Shown one piece after another: positions 54,001-64,000 of a stretch of DNA of 64,000 nucleotides (positions within the stretch are counted from its first letter, which is position 1; every line of letters starts with the position of its first letter). Below the pieces are notes generated by a model. The model had not been told where the DNA came from. It searched no databases and saw only the letters and a program-made list of their open reading frames with translations. The translations under genes and the position numbers were made by a program. The DNA is from Limanda limanda (taxonomy: Eukaryota; Chordata; Actinopteri; Pleuronectiformes; Pleuronectidae): NCBI RefSeq assembly GCF_963576545.1, contig NC_083656.1, positions 2,445,219 to 2,509,218 of the forward strand, given 5' to 3'.

Positions 54001-54469
54001 AGACGAGGTGAAAACATAACCATCTCTGTGGAGGGAATACGAATAAAACTCAATTAAAAGTACAATTACTATTAATAACACACATTTAAAATGAGGTAAT
54101 AAACAGACGTACTCATGAGTGTCCACATATTTTTGACCGTATGTATTTTAGCTGCAGAATCAGTATCGTGGTCCCAGAGCCGAACGCTCGTGTTCCTCGA
54201 TGTCTGGCTCCTCCTCCATGTCTGGCTCCTCCTCCTCCATGTTTGACCTTCGCCTGTGATGTCACTTGCAGATTGAAAGCCACAAGCTGAGTTTCCGCGA
54301 GCAGGCCCGGGCTCGCACCGACCACGGCGCCGAGATCGTGTCCTTGGAAGACTCCCCCCACCAGCTCAGCACCGTGTCCTCCTCCGGCAGCCTCAACATG
54401 GCCGACTCCCCGCAGCTCTCCACGCTGGCCGACCAGGTGTCCGCCTCCCTGGCCAAACAGGGCTTGTGA
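41368..54469 (+). CDS. mapt: Microtubule-associated protein tau, five-repeat form, complete
   Basis: Fifteen exons join in phase: 41368-41515, 43191-43247, 44173-44241, 45154-45189, 45592-46344, 46752-46786, 47702-47842, 48104-48164, 48282-48320, 48517-48770, 49241-49333, 50548-50640, 51 kb intron, 52251-52332, 52482-52588, 54272-54469 (2166 nt, 721 aa). The start ATG follows ACCGCCA at an exon opening at 41350. N-terminal exons 2-3 are acidic ([27 protein letters not shown]), then a short poly-Ala exon, a 251-residue exon, Pro/Lys-rich exons and five microtubule-binding repeats (about 505-656) with PGGG ends. The C-terminus ([19 protein letters not shown] ... [13 protein letters not shown]) is tau rather than MAP2 or MAP4. 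Exons of 93, 93 and 82 nt match human exons 10-11 in length. Tau binds and stabilises axonal microtubules. The 36 nt poly-Ala exon and the acceptor of exon 47702 are the least certain parts; many exons are probably alternatively spliced. Confidence 0.9.
42213..42248 (+). other. mapt: Candidate 36 nt in-frame cassette exon of mapt
   Basis: CTGCAG|AGCTAAAC ... CACGAA|GTGAGT defines a 36 nt segment with strong donor. In the phase set by the preceding mapt exon it is open and reads [12 protein letters not shown], acidic like neighbouring exons, and inclusion keeps the frame. It is not in the joined model because nothing but splice sites and phase supports it. Confidence 0.3.
45592..46344 (+). other. 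mapt: Large mapt exon, equivalent in position and length to mammalian exon 4A (big tau)
   Basis: The exon runs from an acceptor AACTAG at 45591 to donor AAAG|GTCTG at 46345: 753 nt, residues 104-354, phase 1 at both ends, so it can be skipped without a frameshift. Its protein is acidic and disordered in character (for example [16 protein letters not shown] and [16 protein letters not shown]), with no folded domain. I recall mammalian exon 4A as also 251 codons, with size kept and sequence poorly kept across vertebrates. The acceptor tract is weak and the exact start should be treated as tentative. Confidence 0.7.
46762..47238 (+). repeat. Inverted repeat, arm 1, containing most of mapt exon 46752-46786
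   Basis: From GATGGATAACGGCGCC to TTTGTCTCTTCTCC, this 477 bp segment recurs inverted at 49636-50116. It holds 25 bases of the mapt exon, its donor and the following intron. Confidence 0.92.
47091..47580. repeat. Tandem duplication, unit 245 bp, in mapt intron
   Basis: CACAAGGCTCTTATTTTGAA starts at both 47091 and 47336 and the two units are almost identical to the end of the second. The 68-residue frame found in each unit is a shadow of the repeat. Only the first unit's left part belongs to the inverted-repeat arm. Confidence 0.9.
49636..50116 (-). repeat. Inverted repeat, arm 2, carrying an antisense copy of a mapt exon
   Basis: Read on the minus strand this 481 bp segment is nearly identical to 46762-47238, including ATGGATAACGGCGCCGCAGA and the following AG GTACGAG donor. 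It lies in the mapt intron between the two R2-like exons, antisense to the gene. Confidence 0.92.
51000..51672. repeat. 9 bp minisatellite (CACCTGAAC/CACCTGACC) with 216 bp higher-order unit
   Basis: About 75 tandem 9 bp units lie in the mapt intron before the R3 exon. The rare variant GACCGTCCTG at about 51106 recurs 216 bp later, with matching neighbours, so blocks of 24 units were duplicated. Frames reading HLTHLNHL and GGSGGSGG are artefacts of the unit length. Confidence 0.95.
53463..53607 (+). other. mapt: Candidate alternative 3' coding exon of mapt
   Basis: CTCTGTAG|AGGGAG ... GACTCCT|GTAAGTAC bounds 145 nt. In the phase left by exon 52482-52588 it is open and reads [20 protein letters not shown], then [16 protein letters not shown] and LIKIEDS, with third-base patterns like coding sequence. 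It ends in phase 1, so joining to 54272 gives Tyr then TGA and removes the conserved tau C-terminus. The S/P/T-rich composition resembles tau's flanking domains. It could also be an unspliced terminal exon; no transcript evidence is available. Confidence 0.45.
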
Positions 54470-57400
54470 ATGCACCCCCACCCCCCCCCTCTCAGAAGCA
54501 CGACCACGTAGACGAGTTGTGACGCCTTCCTCGTTGTTTTCACTGGACTTTTTTAGCTCCCATCACTGTTTATCCTTCACTAACCTTTAAAAACAGCTCT
54601 CGGGCCGTTAGCCTACTAGTCGAGTAATCAAGAAAAAAAATGGAGCGTAGGACAAAATGTCTGATTTCCGTCTGTGGTCTGCGATCTCTATTATTTCCAC
54701 CTTTTCTAGTCGTCCCTTTAAGAGTTGAAGCAACCCAGCTCCTCGTGGATCTGACGAATTATCTTATCTTCACATATCCTGGTGAATCTGGTTCAACACT
54801 GTCAACCCTTCAGAAAGTTGTTTTTAATGTCCCCTGAGTTTTTTTTAATTTTATTTTCTTACGTGATTAGTAAAACAAGAATAGCGAGTAGGAAATGGTT
54901 TGGGTTCGGTTTGTGCGACAGCAGGAGGAACAGTTACAGGGTAAAGGTGACGGGCGCCTGAGGAAAGATCGGTAAAAGATACGTAGCAAAAGTTTCTCGT
55001 CAACGCAGAATGAAAAAGCTTTCGGGCGTCGCTGCGTTGTTCGTCGTAACCTGGATTTAAAACAAGAAAAGAAAAAAAAACAGAACAGCTAGACTAGAAA
55101 CTTCGGTTTGTGTGGGGCACAGTTTTATAATCGTACTCTGTGGATATATGACATGTATTTGATATGAAGAAACATTTGTATTGTGCCTGCTACTGTCAGT
55201 GTTTTTTTGTTACTGCTCTGTTGTAAATGCGCTAAAGCTCGACGTACGAGAAGGAAACGTAATCGTGAAGCAGTAAGAGTGTAACGTTCGTGGCCAAATT
55301 ATCCAGAAACAGAAAAAGTGCTACATTGTTCGCACTCACAGGTAGCTAGCTACGCTCAACATAGTTAAGTCTTAAAACAAGCCACTTGTGAGCTAATGCT
55401 AAATGCTACAACTCTTTAGCTTTCAGTGTTGAATGAAAAAGGCTTTTGATATTATTAGCTAACATGGGCTAACTTTAGCTACCACAAGCTAGCCAACATA
55501 CCAGTGCTTATTTTCACAAATTTACTTAGCTTACTTTTTCTCGAGTTAAACATTATCACTAATGTAGAAGAATTATAAAGAAATTAGCAAAGTAAATTAG
55601 CCTTAGAAGTTAGCAGTCATAGTGCTAACTTAGCCAGTGCTAATATGGGCAAAGGTGCATCTTGATGCTTAATGCAAAAACCACTTAGCTAAAACATTAG
55701 CATGAATATGGATGAATCATAAAGTAATTTCATAAAATTAGCGAACATTAGCATTCATAATCTAACAGTGTTACAACGCCAGTGCTGGCAACTTAGTCTC
55801 TAAATGCTAATACAACTTATTTAGCAAAAATATCAGCACAAATGTGGATTTTGGCCGAGTTAAGGTGCGGGAATTTTTTGTTACTGCTTTTTTGTAAATG
55901 CGCTAAAGTTTGATGTATGAAGAAGAAAATTAGTATTAAGGATTTGAAGTGTAACGTTCATGGACAAATTAGAGATTATCATTGACAGTATTTAATCTGC
56001 TGTGCGCACTCGCAGGTAGCTAGCTACGTTCAACGTGGCCAAGTCTGAAAGCAACGCCACGTTTCTTTGCCAAGCAGAAGCCACTAATGAGATAATGTTA
56101 AATGCTGCTTCGTTGTAGCTAAAAAAGTAGCATTAGTAAACATAAAGTAATTTGACAACATTAGCCTCCAGAGGCTAGCGCTCATACGAGCCCAGGGCTA
56201 ATTGGAGCGAAGTTATGTTTTGAGCTCACAAATTCAACTTTTTAGTTCTCGTCTCAAAAGTGACTCACTCAAACTTGAAAGATTTTAGAAACAAGTGTTT
56301 TAAACACGTAAGATGAAGATGTTGAAATGTGAACAGAGGGTCAAGGTGAGATTAGCACCGCTAACGATGAGAAAGTCCGATTCAGAAACGCAGGATTCAT
56401 CAGGATGTGGCTCAGCTGGTTGTTTTCACCTTTGCTGCCGCGTTCCATTACAAACCCCCGAGTCGCAAGAGTATTTTTTGTTTATCAGCACTTCTATCGT
56501 TAAATTTGTCGTACACATTCTCACAGTTCTGTCCAATTACTGTCTGTAGACGTGTTTCTACGGCGTTCCTATGCAGTGTAATGCGTTATTAAGAATTGGT
56601 TTCGATAATGATGGCTAACGTCTGTCAACTCGGGTTATTCGGGTGCGACGTCATTCCGAGCTCCGAGGCGTAATGGAACGTAGCATAAAGTTCGAGTTCC
56701 TGGCAAAGAAAACGAGACACGATGTGACCAAAAGTATGTGGACGCCTGGATTTCAAACCTTATCTAAGATCAGAGGAAACTCAACAGGATTTGAAACCTG
56801 TTTTCTTCCCTTGAGCCCTGAAAATGACCTTACGACCCCTAGTGGGGAGTCTGGGGGTTGCACTGGACTCTCAGTCCTGATGCTGGACACCACTGGTCCT
56901 ATATATTACACTCTGATTCTCAAAATTGGAACTAGAGGCCGAACCTTGAAGAACCCGAATCACAAGCACCAAAGTAGTTTGACGGGCGTGTCCACATATT
57001 TTTGTCCGCATTGTGTATTTCACATAAAGGAAAATGTACTCTTCTATTGAGGCTTTTATTTTGTAGTTTAACAACCAGCTGCAGATGATCGGTTTCCTCT
57101 TTTTCTTCCTTTGTTATCGCACATTCTCAGAAAACGTCCTCCTGAATTTCCCTCGTGACTTGATGAGTGAAACCACTTCTTGCATGCACCTCATGTGAGA
57201 GACGTCTGCTTGTCGCCTCCCTTCACAAAGTGGTCTCTTTGTATATCCTGTTTATATTTATGCTTCTGGATCTGGACGAATAAGCCGACAAAAAAAAAAG
57301 AAGTGACAAAGTGTGTGTGTGAGGTGATGAACTTCACACTCAGGTTGTGATCAAGTCCCACAATTTGCTCCCCACTGCTGTGTGTGTAACATGTTGCTGA

Positions 57401-57743
57401 CATAGATATAAAACTGTCTTTTATCTCTATGGTTGCAAAGACGCTTCTTTAATTTAAAAAAAAAGGAACAGACACATGAGATTTTAAGCTTATCTGCATG
57501 CTACAGTAAATTCACGGTTCCTTTCTATCATGGATCGACCACATTGGACTGAGTGCAGGGCAGACGCGAGGAGTCGAGCACCGAGCGCCTCCTCCTCCTG
57601 CAGCGAGAGAAGCTCGTCACCTCGTTCGGTTTCATTCTGACGCTGTACAGTTGTGGAAATGTGATTGTTCTCGTTACTGTGCATTTGATCAATAACTGGT
57701 TTATGATGATTCTTGTTGCTGTATATGTGTATTTGAAAATAAA
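54470..57743 (+). other. mapt: mapt 3' UTR with poly(A) signal at 57738-57743
   Basis: No further coding sequence follows the tau stop. The first AATAAA after it that I find on this strand is at 57738-57743, giving a 3.27 kb UTR; long 3' UTRs are usual for tau. The stretch 55209-56160 contains a diverged tandem duplication (offset about 671 bp) sharing TTACTGCT, GTAAATGCGCTAAAG and GCAGGTAGCTAGCTACG, and the region is full of GCTAA/TTAGC motifs. Confidence 0.6.
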
Positions 57744-58391
57744 TGCTATGAAGTCACCGTCGTCGTGAGCGAGTGCAACACGAGCCCCCGAAAATCACAC
57801 TCTGTCGGCCATCTTGAATTTGTGTCTCATTTGAAAGCTGGTGAAGCAGAGCGTTGATGGAGCGGCGCCCGGCGGAGGAAGTGATCAGAGGCGGTTTTCG
57901 TCTCTGAAGGATTTGAGACCAGGACAAACTGCTCCAAGTTAAACATAAATGTTTTAATGGTACTATTTACAAAAAAGAAAAAACAATTCTGCTTTTTGAT
58001 TAGGTTAACTGCTGCAACAATCGAACAGGTACATCGACATCTTGCTTAACTACAAAAGAAAACAAACAAAACAGTGATTGAATGGCTGTGGCATAAAAAG
58101 AGGTGTAAAATGAAACAACCATAGATTTTTTTTTTTTGCATAGCAATAAGGGAGGGAGGGGGAGGACAAGGGGGGCGGGGGCGGGGTTTAAAGGAGAAGA
58201 AAAATCCAACAGAGAATTTGGATCTGATCAATCGATGATGAAACTATTCAACAGCAGAAAGTATTTTTCCCTTAAATTGAAGAACCTGAGCTCGGGGGGG
58301 GCGTTTAGCGAAGAGCTGCTACATGTGAAATGTTCGCAGGACGACAAACTGAACCAGGAGAGAGAAATCAAAGGTGGGGGGGAGGGGGCGT

Positions 58392-59518
58392 TTTATTTTA
58401 GGTCTTTATTTTGCCACGTTTTTGGACTTGTGTAATACAGCAATGACCGAGAAGCTAAATCAACAGATGGTGTGAATCCTCCGCTGCGATTGGTTCCCGT
58501 CTTTCTCCCGTTAGGTGGAAATCCGACTGTGCTCTTGTGATAAGACTAAACGTTAGCATGTTTTCCCAGCATGCAGCAGCGCTCTCTGTAAGGGCAAGTG
58601 CTCAAACGAAAAGAAAACAACAAAAACAAAACGGCCCGGTTCCGAGCGCCGCCGCCGCCCTCGTTCACACCCGACACATCAGAGAGCCTGCTGGCGAGGG
58701 GGGCGGGGCCAGGAGGCAGCTGGACACTCTCTACAGAGACCTCACAAAAGGAATGATTTTTTTAAAATTTATTTTTTACTTCTTCAAAATAAAACACAGA
58801 ATGTGTCGTTACGCTGGAACAGACAGAAACAAATACAAATAAAATCAAGTCAGGAATGGAAACGAACAAACCGACGAACAGAGAAAGCAACAGAAACGAG
58901 ACTTGGCAGTTTGGAGAAGTGCTCTGGTGATTTCAGGCGACCTCTAGTGGGAGAAGAAGGGACCACATCTCAAATGTACCTGTTTATTTGGATGAGGAGG
59001 GCGGGGAGGAGAATCGGAGGGGGGGGGGGTATTTTTTCTTGTATTGTTATTTGTCACTCCACTAAAAATGTACATGGGAATTACAAGCAAACTAGTCAAT
59101 AGAAAACACCCTTTGGCCATATTTTGAGGAGTCCGCTACATAGTGCGCTACGAGTGTACACGCCACATATGAAACACCACTAAGCCCCCATGTACATTGT
59201 TTAGCCTACTACAGAAATCATTTTTATTAACGTGTTTGTTTTATACTTTTTTACCTTTTTTTTATTTTTTACATTTAATCCTTTTTTTCCTGTGACAAAA
59301 ACAAGTGTAGGGAAAAGGCTTCTATCTCCATAATGTTCACTAAAAACTGTGAAAGTATTAGACTGATGTTTGAATATCAAACAACAGGAACCCATTAATA
59401 TCTTACTCTGCGTTGAGGTTCTGCTTGTTAATGCCAGAGAGGAGCTGAGGGCGGGTGAGGGGAGGGGCTGTGGTGGTGGAGGGAGGGAGGGGCCGGGCGA
59501 CCTCAGCCTGTCAGTCAT
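58392..59518 (-). other. kansl1: kansl1 3' UTR candidate
   Basis: Following the kansl1 stop on the minus strand there is no coding sequence. AATAAA hexamers on this strand lie at 58405-58410 and 58392-58397, with others nearer the stop. The mapt poly(A) signal is 650 bp away on the other strand, so the genes converge without clear overlap. Confidence 0.45.
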
Positions 59519-63652
<4,134 letters not shown>

Positions 63653-64000
63653 CTGCAACGCCAGCAGCCACACACACATCTTCATGTTAGACGAGGAGTA
63701 TTCACGGAGGTTTTAAACTCAAAAACATTTCTAAATGAAATCTCTGAGGTGTCTGCAAAACAAAGCGTTCGTCACATTAAAAGCACTGATTGTTAAAATG
63801 ATGTTTCACCACTAAAATGAAAACAATAAAGTCTCCTGAGGACACAAAGCGTTGCCACTGGTGAAGCATGTGGCTGCAGCAGCTTTGTCCCCGAGCGTTT
63901 CAAACAGTTCTACAAATAAAAACCACTGGAATCTAATAAACAGTTAAACTGTGACTGTGAAAAGAAAGAGAACAAATTTTAGAAAGATACGATTTCTCCG

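Overview
This is a vertebrate nuclear window, almost certainly from a teleost fish. It contains spliced genes with canonical GT/AG introns, fish-type paralogue sequences, many long microsatellites and small hAT, Harbinger and LINE insertions. There is no bacterial or viral gene organisation. I rebuilt the genes by joining exons by eye and checking that splice phases agree. Four genes come out complete and one runs off the right edge.

Layout, left to right. 1-2540: no coding sequence supported; poly(A) signals suggest the 3' end of a + strand transcript. 2637-14350: tmem150a (+), 7 coding exons, 272 aa, preceded by a large GGA/TCC palindromic tract. 14660-20800: mat2a (-), 9 coding exons, 395 aa, with a hAT MITE in its 3' region. 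21469-28922: a secretin-family receptor most like the growth-hormone-releasing-hormone receptor (-), 13 coding exons, 427 aa. Its intron 3 holds a 2 kb minisatellite and its first exon sits between two inverted retroelement copies with facing (ATCT)n tails. 29000-34000: repeats and duplications. 34005-57743: mapt (tau, +), with a TATA-type promoter and 5' UTR exon near 34.0-34.2 kb, coding exons 41368-54469 (15 exons in the joined model, 721 aa, five microtubule-binding repeats) and a 3.3 kb 3' UTR. 58390-63652: the 3' part of kansl1 (-), 7 coding exons including the PEHE region, convergent with mapt; its 5' exons lie beyond 64000.

The genes are housekeeping or neuronal loci, not an operon. 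mapt-kansl1 adjacency matches human 17q21.31, and tmem150a-mat2a proximity matches human 2p11.2, so the window joins two ancestral linkage groups. TMEM150A acts in plasma-membrane PI4P supply, MAT2A makes S-adenosylmethionine, the receptor is a Gs-type peptide GPCR, tau binds microtubules, and KANSL1 scaffolds the MOF histone acetyltransferase.

The most unusual material is structural: an inverted 480 bp copy of a mapt intron-exon segment lying 3 kb downstream inside the same gene; a family of three non-autonomous hAT elements, each keeping a BED zinc-finger exon and perfect or near-perfect 8 bp target-site duplications, one each in introns of tmem150a, the receptor gene and kansl1; a duplicated mapt core promoter; and an alternative mapt 3' exon that would swap the conserved C-terminus for a short new tail. 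Nothing looks like a wholly new molecular system.
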